Positions 35,641 to 48,460 of a stretch of DNA of 64,000 bases are shown here, in pieces. Origin of the DNA: Toxonevra muliebris. Lineage: Eukaryota > Arthropoda > Insecta > Diptera > Pallopteridae. The DNA is taken from NCBI GenBank assembly GCA_963691655.1, contig OY829328.1:27795890-27859889 (forward strand), in the 5' to 3' direction. Positions within the stretch are counted from its first letter, which is position 1. Every line of letters starts with the position of its first letter. A model generated the notes under the pieces. The model ran no database searches. It saw nothing but the letters and a program-made list of their open reading frames with translations, and had not been told where the DNA came from. Position numbers and translations under genes: made by a program.

Positions 35641-38600
35641 TACTTTTTAATATTAATACAATTAGGGCTTTTGTTAATTTCTATCTTACCAAAGTAATTT
35701 TTCCATTAAGATTTACATTTTTTAAATTGAATAAACATTTCGATTATTGTATGCAACACGTGCGATTTCTTCACTTTTATTTCTCCATTGATTTGCATGC
35801 GTGTATTTTGTGTTTGTGTGTGTGAGAGACTGTGAGGCGTGTTTACAATACCAAAACTGACATTTACACTGGCACAAATTAATCAATGAATTCATGTCAT
35901 ACAAACAAACGTGCACACACACGTATACATTCATACGCTGATATCTGTATGTATGTATATGTGTCTGCACACAATGACAATGACATATTGTCGCAGAAAG
36001 GAAGCAACAATCGCGCGGCAATAACAACCGATTGCTTATACAAAATGACGAAGGCAACAGCGAAAACGACAACAGCAACAGAAAATCAATAATTAACAAC
36101 AGAAAACAAAACAAAAATTCTTGAATAATTTAAAAAATACGAGAATTAACATCAACAACAGATAGCAAAGGTGTGCAAAAGTAACAAAGCGTAAACAAAT
36201 TAAAAATTTCATGGAAATTAAAAATTATAAAATGTTTTAGTAGTATTCTTAAACACTTTACTACATAAGTATTATGCATTTTATGCTATATAGGTATGGT
36301 AGCAATCAGGTCTCGATTGAATGAAATTAATAAAAATGTTTTGATGGAAATGGAAATTATGGAAATTTCGTTTTCCTTTTCTTAAATTATCTATCTCGTT
36401 AGATAAAATGTATAGGCAACTACAACTTTTTAAAGTCAGCGAAATCGTTAAAATTACTTGGATATCTTTGGGGGAGGCGTGCTTACAAAAATTTGCATTT
36501 ACGAGAATTTCTTGCCCAAAAATTTGATGTCCCTGCTTGCATATAAAAATAACTATGAGAAAAATAAACTAATATACAATATTATTTACAACCATTCGCA
36601 AAAATTATTAAGTAGCTTCACCTTTCAGTAGAAACCCAGAAGAGCAAGCGCACACAACAACCAAAAAGATTTTTCGGCATCAATTTTCTAAAATTTGCCC
36701 GGCATGACATTCGAGTATTGTGTTTGTATACGGGTCTTCTGTATATGTATATATGTATGTATTTGTTGTCTTTGTTTGATACTTAAGCTTCAGTTGTTAT
36801 CTGTTTGGCATGAAATGCCAAACAACCATCATCTTACATTATATGTATGTATTTATGTATCTGCGTAGGTAATAGTGTTTGCCTTCCGGTGTGTTGTCAT
36901 AATTTTTGATTTATGTCTTCCATTTCATTAATCAATGTTCGAGATTTTTATTAATTTATAATCTCCTTAAAAAGCATATTTTGGTAAGAGAGAGTGCCAT
37001 TGGGGATAAATATATATTTTTAAAAACAATATCTTAAGTACCTTTTTAAATGTAAGCAAAGATTAAATATGTGTGTGTGAATGCACGTGAAAATGGCATT
37101 CTGCAAAAATTTCATAAACTCATTATGATTAATGTTTACATTATTTTAATGAAGGCAACATTCTCAAAAATTGGTCACTCTTAATGTATATACATAAGAG
37201 TATGTACAAGTGGATAAAATATTCGTAATTTATTTTTGGGTGGTACTTTATTGAAAATGATATTAACCCTTTCATGCCTGAACTTTAATGGAGATTATTA
37301 AAAAGATTTCATACAAAAAACATGGTTACTTAAGACTTCTACAATCATGACATCAAATTTCATACGTCTGCCTATGATTGTTAGTCCTTTATGAAAGGTT
37401 ATATAGCTATAGAGTCGTAGACAACCATTGGATAACCCTTTTGTTCAATTTTTTATTTTTCTCTTGCCTTTTATAAACATATTTTACAAAGAAAAATTCC
37501 GCACAAACGGATTATAAAAAGAAAAAAACATTTTTTTTTTCAAGAGTTAATTTCTTAAAAAAAGGTTGACCTAGATAGTTTTGACCTTCACTGACCCCAA
37601 CTAATTTTCGATTGGAAACATTTTTCACCAAAACTTTATGACAGATTTCGCGATCGTTTTCCCGGTTTAGCCATATATCGAATAGTGGCTTCATACAACA
37701 CTCAAAAGGCTGGGTAAGGAGGGTTGGTTGAGTGTTTCAGTCTAAGTTATTTTTTCTTTTCTTCCATGATAAACAACTTTCTCTTAGCTATGAAACATGT
37801 GCAAGGTAAAATAAAAAAATTTTTATATTGGTCCCGCGCATACTACAGTTATGGGTTTTGGCCCCCATATCGGGGATCCCAGATGAGATAGAAACAAGAT
37901 GAATGAGTACAGGGTCGGAATCAGCGACTCCGAATTATCCTTAAAAAGTTATTCATTCGAAATTTACTGTTCCACTGTGTAATTGTTAGCGCAGCAAAAT
38001 TAGCTCGAGATTTTTCTACGGGATCTTTCAGGCTTGAATAGAATTTCTGAAATTATTTACCAGAAAGTAACAATTCTTATTAATTTTTTACAGTAACTTG
38101 TCCAAAAATTTAATTCAAAATTAATTAAAAAAAAAATCTCATAATTTCTGCGACTGACAAGTGAATTTTTTTAGTGAAATGTAAATCTGGCTTGAAAATT
38201 ATATTTTCGAGACATTCACATGAGCATTTTCCATTTTTAATCATATTCCACAGATTTCGTTGTTTTACTGTATAATTTTAATAGAACTTGGTTCTATATT
38301 TTGTAATAGATTCGTACAAGATGTAATACCCTGTACAGTAGCAGCGCGTATTCAGAGAATGCAGAGGAGGTGGGTTTTAGATTTTTCATAGATTATCTTA
38401 TCTTTTCCCGCCATAAATGCAGTAAAGACTAATGTGTTAATTATATAGATAATGAAGAAAAAAAAAAAGCATATACGAGTGGCAGTGGTATATAGAAAAT
38501 CATATAATAATCACCATACAATGACGAGGCTCGAACTAAGAAAAAGAAGTAAAAATCAACTTTAAACGATGCCTGTTAGGACTTAAGTCCCAGTATTTTG

Positions 38601-39876
38601 TTAATAGCACTATTCAGGCTGTTTTTAAAGTTTTTACTTTCAACCCTTTGGAAAAACATTTGGCTTTCATTAATTGCATGTCTTACTATATAATAGACAT
38701 AGAAAAGAAACCAAGAACTTTTCTTATTAAATCAATTAAATGGCATCAAAAGTACTTAAGTGCATACATATCGCTTCACTTTCACTTAAGTTATTTATTG
38801 GCTACAAAAAATATTTACGCACTTCAATTACTTCAACAAAAATAAAAACAAAAAACATTAAAACTACAACAACATTCAGGGAAATGGGAAAAACAACTAA
38901 AAGTAAATCAATAAAATTTCTAACTTAGCATTTACATCCATACGTATTCCTAAAGTATTTACATTGTGCGTGTCCTTCATATTTGAATTTTCTCTTTTGT
39001 GTCTACATATGTACATGTGACTGTAAATGTGTGTGTGTGTCGGTTTATGCAGATGTTTAGGTTTTTTGTTTCGATATGGCCACACACAGCCAGTCAAGTC
39101 ATGTCAACAAATTTTCGTAACTGTTGAATAGCATTGAAAAATGTGGAGGATAATAAAATAACAATAAAGAGCAAAAAAAAAAAGCAGTTAATTCTTCTCC
39201 TTCTACTTCCATCTCCCACTTCTTCATAACCTTTGTTTCTAATTTTGTTGTTATTGTTGCTCTTTTTTTTTTTGCTATTACTTTTGCTGGTTTAGTTTAG
39301 CTTTAACTTCCGGTTATTGATTTTAAATATTTGTATACGATTTCCTTTGCTTTTGTTTTTTTCATTTCCATTTCAAATATTGTTTAGTTTCGATTTCTTT
39401 GCTAGCAACAACAACAGCAATGAATTACTATCAACTTAACTAAAATTTTGGAGTGAAAAAATAATACAATAAAGAAAGAGTAAAAAACAGCATGGGCTGA
39501 AAAGTGGCACGCGTGCATAATAGCATAAGACATTTCACTCGCACAGCGCTCATTTTCCATTGTGCACGTATAGGTGGCCATCACTGGTAGAAAAACATAT
39601 GCACGACTATAATTACGTTTAAGTTTGCGATCGATTTACATATTGTTTATTATATACATATTCATACTTCATAATATATGTACGTATGTGTATCTATTTG
39701 CGTTTATCCATATGCTTTAATTAATACTTTATTTATTTCAGTTATTTTTATTTTTAGTTTTTATTCCTTTTTTCAATTCCCGAAATCAATTGTTGAAAAC
39801 AAGTGAGTATTTCACAGTCAACGTTTTGCAATTAAATCTACATCATTCTAGATACTTTGCTCCTTCTTGAGTCTCA
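35641..39876. other. No gene seen; long spacer
   Basis: CA- and CAACAG-rich patches (35900-36130), TATG microsatellites (36740-36860), TG repeats (39020). A TTAACCCTTTCATGCCTGAA phrase at ~37264 resembles a piggyBac-type end but has no partner. No credible coding sequence. Confidence 0.5.
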
Positions 39877-39878
39877 TA

Positions 39879-41139
39879 AGGACCGTATCGAAAAGAAATT
39901 GCACACATTGTTTTGCTTGTAACATAACAGTTTTTATTATTTTTTGGCTGCAACTTTTTTATTTTAACAATTAATATATCTAAAACTAATTTTCCATTGA
40001 AACTTTAAAAAAAAAAATTATTCCCTTATTTTACGCTGAATTCTTTGTTTTATTCCTTTTAACAAACTCTGCACACTTTGTTTTGTAACGGCACTGCCTG
40101 TCTTAAGCAAGTTTTTTTTTAATTCTTTGGCGTTACTTGCAACTCGACTATCCTTCTTCAAGTTCCGTTTGGCAATAGCCCAATACCTCTCTATTGGGCG
40201 AAATTCTGGAGCGTTTGGTAGTTCTCCTTTTTTGCAACATAATTCAGCATAATTGACGTTGTTTGTTTCTAAAAAATCCAGTGTCGAAAGGAGGGACGGG
40301 TGCAGTAGCTAAACCCGGCCAAAATATTGCTGATACATTGTGTTTTTTCGTATGAAAAATTATAAGACGACGCTTTAAGCACTCTTTCTTGTAAATTTTT
40401 GCGTATATAGTTTACCTTTGTAAGAAACGGGATGGTCTAAAAACGGCAAGAGCAAATAGCCTGCCAGATGACAACTTTCTCGTCTAATTTTTCCACTCCA
40501 ATTATTTACACCGACTGGTCGACAGTACATACATTGTGTTTTGTGTAGAATTGGAGCGCTGGTAATGTTCTTGAGTCCATTTTAACATAGCTTTCATCAT
40601 CCATTACTACGCACTCAACAACATCTTGAAGCAAACGGTCGTACAGTTTTCGAAAACAAGTTTTCCCAATTTGCAATTGTCCTAAGATTTTTTTTTTTGG
40701 TACTTTTTTATTTTGCAAATTTCTAAATTATATCTGCTTTAGTCTTGCAATCATAAAGGTACTGGCCATAGCTTTATTTGCCAAGTCTCGTACTGACATT
40801 GATTTGGTTTTGTTTATTTAGGCCATAAACTTTGCTTCAAATTTCGGATGTTTTGAATATTTTTTCTTCCACTTTTCGGCAAATCTTTGAGAGAACAGGT
40901 CTCTCCATTTGTACTGATTTTGTACTGTAACCAGCTGTCTGTACAAAATTCCTTGGGCCATGAACTTCAATTCGAGGCATCGCGAAAACTAGAACAAGAA
41001 TAGCAGATAAAAGCTGAATGATAACAATCAAAGCTGAATCGATCACACTTTCTAAAGGTGCTGACCGCATTTTGATCAAACGTATACACTGTGAAAAATA
41101 TGGAATCGAAAGTGTGCAGTTTCTTTTCGATACAGTCCT
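39879..41139 (-). mobile_element. Inactive Tc1/mariner-superfamily transposon
   Basis: Inverted ends of 28 bp with two mismatches: AGGACCGTATCGAAAAGAAA at 39879 and, reversed, AGGACTGTATCGAAAAGAAA ending at 41139, bordered by TA. The 1261-bp length fits. The minus strand carries a broken transposase: VVMDDESYVKMD (~40600), KVVIWQAICSC, WPGLATA (~40315), then ELPNAPEFRPIERYWAIAKR (~40180). The family normally has WPDLA, so the second catalytic Asp appears as Gly. Frameshifts and stops are frequent. The ~41-residue gap between second and third acidic positions would suit a DD41-type (rosa-like) lineage; this is inferred across frameshifts. Confidence 0.85.
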
Positions 41140-42689
41140 TATATGTATACCATATGGTTGTTTACTAGTCGAGAACGAGTTGTAGACAACTAAAAGAAAC
41201 TGCGGGTATAGATAAGGTCGACAACGTAGACAGCAATTTTTAATAACAATTTTTAAGTCTTAGCTAGTTTTATGATTAATTAATTTCATGAAAATATTTA
41301 AGTGTATTTTATTATTATTACTTATCTCAAGTCTATTGGTTTGGCTAAGTCAATCTACAGTTTACTATATTAATATCTGTGAAATACTCTTCGCAAAGGT
41401 TTAAACGAAATTCTCAAGTTAGTCACAAAAGCAGGCGGCAGAAAATAACACCACACAATAAAATAGATAAGCCTGTTAAATCATGGAGTGAACTAAAAAA
41501 TACTGGAGAAAAACAGAACGAAATTTGGATGCTTTATCGAGGCCCTATAACTACTCCAATAAGAGAAATAGGAACAGTTACAGTTGCACAACACAAATTT
41601 AAGAAAAAACACTTTTTAATTTTGAAAAACGCCTCGAGAAAGCGTGTGTTAGGTAAACAACCTGACTTTTTGAAATTTTGACCTTTTAAAACTATGGAAA
41701 TTCAAGACAGTCAATACAGTGAATATTAAAAAAAAAAAAACAAAAAATTATTTTTGTCGAATTTTCAAATTGCTATAGGAAAAATTCTTCCGATATTCAT
41801 AATGGGTTAAAAGAACAAAATTTCAATTCCCTCGAGCGTGATGCGTAAATAATGTGAGAAATGTCTTAACTGCGCAGCTCATGCCAACTTCGAACTAATG
41901 CCTTCTACAGGATTCCAGATTCTAATTTGTATGCTGCACAAGTATCCGCCTATTTGTTTACATGGGCATTTGTACAAGATTTTGTAGGGATTTACAGCAC
42001 TATAAGGTCAGCAATAGGGAGTAATAAACTTTTATTTTGTTATAATGCTGGTAGGGCAAACAATTGTCTTAGTTTTTCTTAAAAAAGTTACTTAATCTGT
42101 TAATTACTGTTAAATGCAACAACCAAGATCCAACATTCGATTCTTCAACAGTTCAATACAGCTGAGCACGAATCTACCATCTATTTTTTTCCATAGACTC
42201 TAGATTTTTCGTCTTCCATTTTTGAAATTGGAAAATTCAATGTTCTGTGTGCACAACAACTCAAGTAAAACTTAATACAGACATTCTTTATGGTCAAAAA
42301 GAGGTTAAGTTATTAAATGATCCAAATCTCTCATACACGTAAACACTCAAAGAGTGATATTGAAAGAAATTTCAAATCAAATTTATCTGAATTCAGTTTA
42401 CTTCTGTCAAATGCTCTTTAAAACAACTGTTATGAAAATTGGCAATATCGGGCAATACCACGTCTATTTTCTATACAAGTGAAATTTTCAAAAACTGATA
42501 TCAAAGGAAATATTGGTAAAAATACAACAAAATTTAGTATGCATATATTCGTGCTATTTACAGTTGAAGTTAAAACATTCAATGCTCGGCTATGTTAGAT
42601 ATTGTTTACTAAAATTTTGTAGGAGGTTTAAAATCACCAATTTTAAAAGCTGTAGAATGGTCTTTCTTTTTTGGACTACATGCATTTGT
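41140..42689. other. No gene supported; spacer
   Basis: A 100-codon Lys-rich frame at 41379-41681 (with SWSELKNTGEKQNEIWMLYR) is less AT-driven than its surroundings but matches no family I know. Otherwise non-coding. Confidence 0.4.
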
Positions 42690-42787
42690 TGTTGTAGGAC
42701 GACTTCGATTGTCTATTAGGTAGGAAGCGCACTAGAAGCGCACTTTTACCCGGGAGGTTACAGGTTCGATTCTCATCTTAGTCTATA
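42690..42787 (+). mobile_element. Decayed tRNA-like SINE head
   Basis: GGACGACTTCGATTGTCTA and CAGGTTCGATTCTCATCTTA (B-box-like) match the first head of the SINE at 44650. The anticodon arm is scrambled, so it is not a functional tRNA. Confidence 0.6.
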
Positions 42788-42859
42788 TTCCAAAGTGATA
42801 AATAATATTTGCATACTAAATCTTAGTATCATTCTACAAATACTTCCTGATATATCTCA

Positions 42860-43260
42860 CAATGAATATTGAGGTCATACGAGAGGTGCCACATTCCCCT
42901 TTCCAATCCCACTGAAATCTTTTCTGTAGTATATCATTGTCAAACAACATTGCCATCGTTGTACGAAATTTCTGTACTATATTGTGGTTCGAGAGGTACA
43001 TATACTCAAATAAGCATAGGATTTGCATGGGAGGTACCACGCCCACTTTTCCAAGCCCGACCTGATTTTTCCCACAGAATTTCGTGAACAAATATTACTT
43101 TCGTACCAAATCTTAGTACGGTACTACAAAAAGTTCCTAAGATGAAAATTCGGGTTTGTATGGGAGGTATCACGGCCACTTCTCCAATCCTCATTATGAA
43201 TATTGACGTGTACTTCAGTGTACATTGTGTAAGTTTCAGCTCAATCGGATTGTTAGTTTT
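42860..43260. repeat. Degenerate tandem repeat, ~135-150 bp units, GGGAGGTACCACGCCCAC family
   Basis: Three units carry GAGAGGTGCCACATTCCCCT (~42880), GGGAGGTACCACGCCCACTT (~43028) and GGGAGGTATCACGGCCACTT (~43161), each followed by TCCAA(T/G)CC. Between them recur ACCAAATCTTAGTA and GTACTACA phrases. Related dispersed copies lie at 3420-4107 and 4610-4870. Confidence 0.65.
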
Positions 43261-43296
43261 TGAGTTTATCACTGTCAAACCAACAGCTCATACATA

Positions 43297-43735
43297 AGAA
43301 TCCCGATAATTCGTAAACGCAAGGGACCAGCAATTAAAAAACAAAAACAATTATGCATTTAGCTAAAATATGGTATGTACATGTGAACAATTACATGTGG
43401 CACCATTAAAAAGTAAGTTTTAAAAAAGCCTGTAATTTTTGGTTGTTTAAAACTCTTCTCGTCCATATTCTCTTGTCCACCACGTAAAACACAAAAAATT
43501 CCATCAAAAAAAGTGAACGGTAAACGTAACCGTAGCTGCATACTTTGTTTGATTTTTTTCGAATCATAGTTCGATAGAATTTTACTTTCCATTATGAATT
43601 ATAAGAGGTTAAACCGACGTTATATTGAAATGTATGAAATTTTTGCGATTTAAAGCGATTTTTTCCAACAGTTTGTTGCAAATTATTGAGATTTTCAAAT
43701 AAACGGGGCACAAATTATCGCGATTCTACTGCATT
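43297..43735. mobile_element. Possible TIR element, weak
   Basis: AGAATCCCGATAATTCGT at ~43299 is inverted relative to AATTATCGCGATTCTACTG at ~43715. The right end reads CAGTAGAATCGCGATAATTT on the other strand, like a pogo/Tigger-type end. No clean TA duplication was found. Confidence 0.35.
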
Positions 43736-44262
43736 AAGATTCGTCTACCTATAAATAAACTCAAAATTCAAAAAAAAAATAAAACAATTTTTTTTAATTT
43801 TAAGACGGCCTATTTTCCATAAAATAAACATTTTTGAAAAACTATTTTTTTGTAAATCAATCTAAATTTAATACTCTATAATATAAAAGTTTTAAACACA
43901 AATTACCACCCTAAAAAATTTAAGAAATTCCTTTAAAGGATTTTTCTTAAGAAAATTTTTTACAAAATTTACAGCTTTTCTATCAAAATATGAATAAATT
44001 TCACTCGTAGATCAAAACTTTTTAAGAACAAAATATTTCCTTACTTTCCCTTAAAAAAGTTATCAACGATTAAAGCTATTTACATTTTTAAAGCCTATTT
44101 TTATGCCTTTGATTCAATATCGACTGGCATTTTCCTCTAGAGTCCTCTATATTTTTTTCGAAATCTTATTTTCCTCATAGAATCTTTTAGAAAATTCACT
44201 AAGAGCAGAAAAAATCGAACTTTGCACATTTCATAAATCTCATAGGCAAGCTAATTTATATA

Positions 44263-45343
44263 GAGTACTGTTCAAAATTATACCGCAATAGTACTCACTA
44301 AGTTCAAAGCTCAATAACTTCGGTATGAATCTAGCGAAATTCATCGGGACTTTTTAATTGTGCAACTCTATTTTATTCTATATTAATTTGAGAAATAAGC
44401 AAAAAATATCAAATGTTATTCGAAAGACATTAAATGGGATTTTGCTTAGCGTCCATAGTTGTAGTGGTCGTAAAGTTAGAATTAAAACTTCCTATATGGA
44501 GATATCATTCAATTTAAGATAATATTGTTGGGGATCGCTAAAATCAGTAAAATTTTAAGAAATTTAGAACACATTTCGGAAATTTTTGTATTGATGTGGT
44601 AACACTTATTCACAGAAAAACTAAATTTTAGGCTTCTAATACAATATTATTATTACTGGACGACCTCGATTGTCTAGTGGATAGTGCACTAGACCTTCAT
44701 TCAGAAGGTTGCGGGTTCGATTCCCGTCTTGGTCTGGTGGTTAATTCTCATAAACTTCTTATATTCACTATTGATATGAAGAGGATGAGAATTATAAGAA
44801 TGTGTACAAGTACACACCTTAGTTGGTAATGGCAAAACCACCGAGCTGATAAAAAATTGCCACACAGCCGTTCGGAATCGGCGTTAAACTGTAGGTCCTA
44901 CCATCGCCACTGTGGTCTAGTGGCCGAGTGCCAGACTCTTATCTCTGGAGACCTGCGTTCGATTCTCGGCTTGGGTATGTTTCTTATCTATCTTTCTTTC
45001 TCTCTGCCTTTCTTTCTTTCTTGGGGCTTTGGTACAATAGATCTTATAGGTCACAGTGCCTGACTTTCGAGTCGTCCTCCTTCAAATAATAATACAATAT
45101 TACTTATTAATTAGTTCAAGTGTGCTATTATTTTGGCACACTAAGTCCGAAGATCTTCCGAATAATACTTGATATATTTCCCTTTTTGTATTATGGTGAT
45201 CATTTTTATTTCTCAAATTAATATAGAATAAAATAGACTTTCATAGTAAAAAAAAACCCGATGGATTTCTCGGGATTTATGCTGAAGTTATTTAGCTTTG
45301 AACACAGTGAGTACTAAGTGTGCTATAATTTTTAACAGTACTT
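44263..45343. mobile_element. TA-flanked MITE with ~140-bp inverted ends, carrying a nested SINE
   Basis: The left end GAGTACTGTTCAAAATTATA and the reversed right end AAGTACTGTTAAAAATTATA are bordered by TA (44261-44262, 45344-45345). The arms continue to match: GTACTCACT, GTTCAAAGCT, AATAACTTC, CATCGGG and CTATTTTATTCTATATTAAT. Without the SINE the element is about 630 bp and has no transposase. Confidence 0.85.
44650..45089 (+). mobile_element. Two-headed (dimeric) tRNA-derived SINE
   Basis: Flanked by the 13-bp duplication TAATACAATATTA (44637-44649, 45090-45102). Head 1 at ~44661-44735 has A-box-like TGTCTAGTGGATAGTGC and B-box GGTTCGATTCC; its folded anticodon arm has U33 replaced, so it is no tRNA. 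A body resembling family S follows (GGTAATGGCAAAACCACCGA, CGTTCGGAATCGGCGTTAAA). Head 2 begins at ~44908 (TGTGGTCTAGTGGCCGAGTG, CGTTCGATTCTCGG), then comes a TTTCTTTC-rich tail and GTACAATAGATC...CAGTGCCTGA. One duplication flanks the whole, so both heads moved together. Confidence 0.87.
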
Positions 45344-45345
45344 TA

Positions 45346-46920
45346 TATATGCTTGCATATTTCAGATATTTATTGTCAAATTTTTTACTATTATAAAAAC
45401 ACTCATTCATTTTTGCTTTTCTGGTCTTTAGCTGTCGTAGGGCATAAATCAGGCAAATGTCGCTACTCTCATATATATATTTGTATGTATGTACGCTTAG
45501 TCGATTACCCTCTCGGTGCTGCATGGCGTATGCGTGACATTTAATCTTGTTTTATTATCGCGTTGTGCATGCGTGTGTATATGGGTCTGTATGTGTGCTT
45601 ATGTTGTGCAGTTTCTATATATATTTTTGTTGCATGTGAGTTAATGTATCGTATACGTCATGTTGGTTGTCCAAATAGCAACAACAACAACAAATATTAT
45701 TTCATCACAGCTTGTGTAAAATACTTTATAAAAATAAATACAATTAATTATTACGCAAGAATCGAACTTACTCACCGCTTAATATCGTACCCATAGATAT
45801 CTGTATATAATACATTTAATGAATATATTCGCTTATTTTCCTGCAGCTAACGATGCGGGGTTTCGTATTTAAATTCATGTATTAAATTTATTTATTGATT
45901 TGAAAAAAATTAATTAAATTTATACATTAACTATGCGTGTAAGTATGTATGCATGCATATATAAAAAACATGAACACTGTTTTTTTTTTTTTTTGGTTTC
46001 TCTTTTTAATTTACTTGGATTTACATTGTTTATTTCAACGTATTTTTACTTAACTTTACAAGCAATTAAATTGACTGATGATTTTTTATTAAATTTTATA
46101 ATACACGTAAGGTTTCAATTAATTTTTGTATTTGACTTAGTTTTGAAATCTTTATTAATTACTATTAATTTAATTTAATTTAATTACTTTATGACAGTTA
46201 ATTTTTATTAACTAACAATTTTTTTTTTTTAAATATTTATATTTATGAATTTTTTTTAATGTAAATAAAAAGATTTGATTCTTTCTTTTACATATTTACT
46301 TTCTGACTAGCGGAAGCTTCTTTACAATTGTAATTACTATTTCTAAAATTAATTTTTTCAAGTTAACTGCAATTAATAGTAGTTATTTGATGCAACAACA
46401 ATCAAATTTATTTAACTATTGCATTTTAGTTTTTTCTATTGATTATCAATTTTGCACTTAGATTTATTTTTATAATAATATTTACATTACTTTAATTTTT
46501 ACAACTTGTAATTGTCTTCGCAAATCTGGAAAGAAATAAAAAGCATTCTGTATTTAATGAGATTTAAATATATATATAGTAATATAAATATGTATAACGC
46601 TGCCTTAATTTGCTAAAGCCCTAACATTAAATTTTTCAATATCAAATTTTTAATGGATTATGATAAAGCGTGCCTATTTATAAAATTACATTAGTTAAAA
46701 ATCAACCGAAAAATTATAAAATGATGAGCGGGGGATTGAGTTTTATAGCTTGCAATGTTGGTGTTTTCCTATTATTAGAATAGTTTTCATTCTTGCTTTG
46801 TGAGAGATCTCGAGTTGTCTACGGAACAAGCAGAGGGATCATCATTATAAAAGAAAAAACTGGACAGAAAGGGAAAACATCACAGTGGGCAAAGGCAACA
46901 TTAAATACGTGCCCTCTTTT
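45346..46920. other. No gene seen; AT-rich spacer
   Basis: TG/TATG microsatellites (45470-45640) and long T/A runs near 45980 and 46220. No coding signal. Confidence 0.55.
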
Positions 46921-48040
46921 TTATTTTTTTTTTTTAAATGTTTATTTATTTATCCAATAAACGGGATACAATTTATAAGGATGTTTAATTAACTTATCTT
47001 AGTACAAAATTAAAAAGTAAATTTTTGTTCATGGGTAAAATATTAAAAAAGATAAAAAACAATGAAAATCATAATACTTAAATGAAATTGATACTGTACA
47101 TGTGACAAAAGTTAAAAGAATTAATTAATAAATATTGTCTATCGTCCGGAGTTATACACTAGTCCGTTTTCATGATTGTATCTAGTGTGAAAAATTTAAA
47201 TTTTGTCATTTAAGACCAGTTGTCTCGATTTACATATGTAGATCATAAATGTATGCAATCTTTGCGTATTTACCACTTATTAGATTTGGGCAATGTATAA
47301 TATCCCTAATTTTAATAAGTTCAGAGTTTATGCATTTGTTGAAAAAATTATAGTGTCTGTACGCCACGAAGCGATCCATTCTCGCACACTTTGCTGCGGA
47401 ATATATTTCAGAAATTTTATGATATTTATATGAATCAATGTCTCTTTTAATATTTGTGATGGAATGGAGATAACCAAGTTCAAACGTTTTCATTAATTCC
47501 TTCTGATGTGAACACCAAAAAGAGGCAGCATATGTGAGGATGAGTCGTACATATAATTTATAAATACTAGTCCTAATTCTCGTGTTTATTTAACGGTTAG
47601 TTAAAATACGATTAATTGCAAATTTAACTTTTCAAGCCTTATTAATTCTTATAGTCACATTTTTGGTAAATCTACCACTTGTTTGGAATTGCACTCTCAA
47701 TAATCGGATGTCTTTTGAGTGTGGGATAGCTTCACTGAACCCTTTGGGGTGTCGCAAGGCATGTCGTGCCAATCCGAAATTTCATTGATAATTCTAACCT
47801 CAAATCTTCTTGAAGTCTATGATAATCTGATAATTGTAATTATGAAAGTGTTAAAGTTTAGTTTCATCAATTTTATGAGTGAGACCGCGATACTGCCATG
47901 CAGTATCAAAAGCCGCCTTTAAGTCCAAGACCAAAATTGGGGTTATCATTTTATTATTGAGGCCGTTTATAATATCATTCTGAATTTTACATAAAGCGTA
48001 TGCAGTTGAATGCCCAGGCAAAAAAACCTAACTGGTTTTG
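46921..48040 (-). mobile_element. Degenerate LINE with internal deletion and A-tail
   Basis: The minus strand from ~48040 reads QLGFLPGHSTAYALCKIQND, then ILVLDLKAAFDTAW (the first catalytic Asp block of reverse transcriptase). This is soon followed by a degraded CDTPKG block where VPQGS is expected. The FADD block is missing. The C-terminal region continues with LYVRLILTYAASFWCS (~47540) and an 87-codon stretch to 47230 rich in MDRFVAYRHYNFFN-like sequence. The 3' end at ~46921-46938 is an A run after ATAAATAAAC. Confidence 0.75.
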
Positions 48041-48460
48041 AAGAATACGTACCCTCTTGTACATTTTTAGTGTTATTAATGTAAAAAAACAATAGCATGT
48101 AATATTTGAATATTCTGTAAGCGATATTAAGGATGTACATAGCATTAAAACGGCGCAATAGAATATTTGTTACGACCAGAGGGGGGAAGGGGTCAAAATT
48201 GGTAAAAAATTGCGTTACGTAATATGTGAACGGTCCCTTACTATCATTTATAAAACGTAGAAAGAAAGTTTTACAATCATTCTTACTTAATATCATTAAA
48301 ATTATAAAGCAATGATCTAGGAGGTTCATGACGCAAACTAGTGTAAAGAAAATATTTAATTAAAGAAGGGGAGAAGAAGCTTGAGCCCCCAGCCAATAAA
48401 CAAGTTCGTTAAGGACTCTAAAACTTTCAGTATGGTTTTTAATGGCTCAAAATTAAAATT
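48041..48460. other. Spacer, nothing recognised
   Basis: The minus-strand frame across 47967-48329 is a shadow of the LINE end plus AT-rich DNA. Confidence 0.45.

Noticed and set aside
35318..35825. Ser/Leu/Phe-rich proteins of ~110 residues
   Set aside because: They are translations of the 11-bp polypyrimidine repeat and adjacent AT-rich DNA.
37264..37410. piggyBac-type end TTAACCCTTTCATGCC
   Set aside because: No matching right end with TTAA was found within a plausible distance.
44661..44735. tRNA gene with a TTC anticodon
   Set aside because: The B-box and T-arm look good, but the acceptor stem has mismatches, U33 is absent, and the segment is the head of a SINE flanked by a target duplication.
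47967..48329. 120-codon minus-strand frame
   Set aside because: It overlaps the LINE's reverse transcriptase region in a different frame and is AT-driven.
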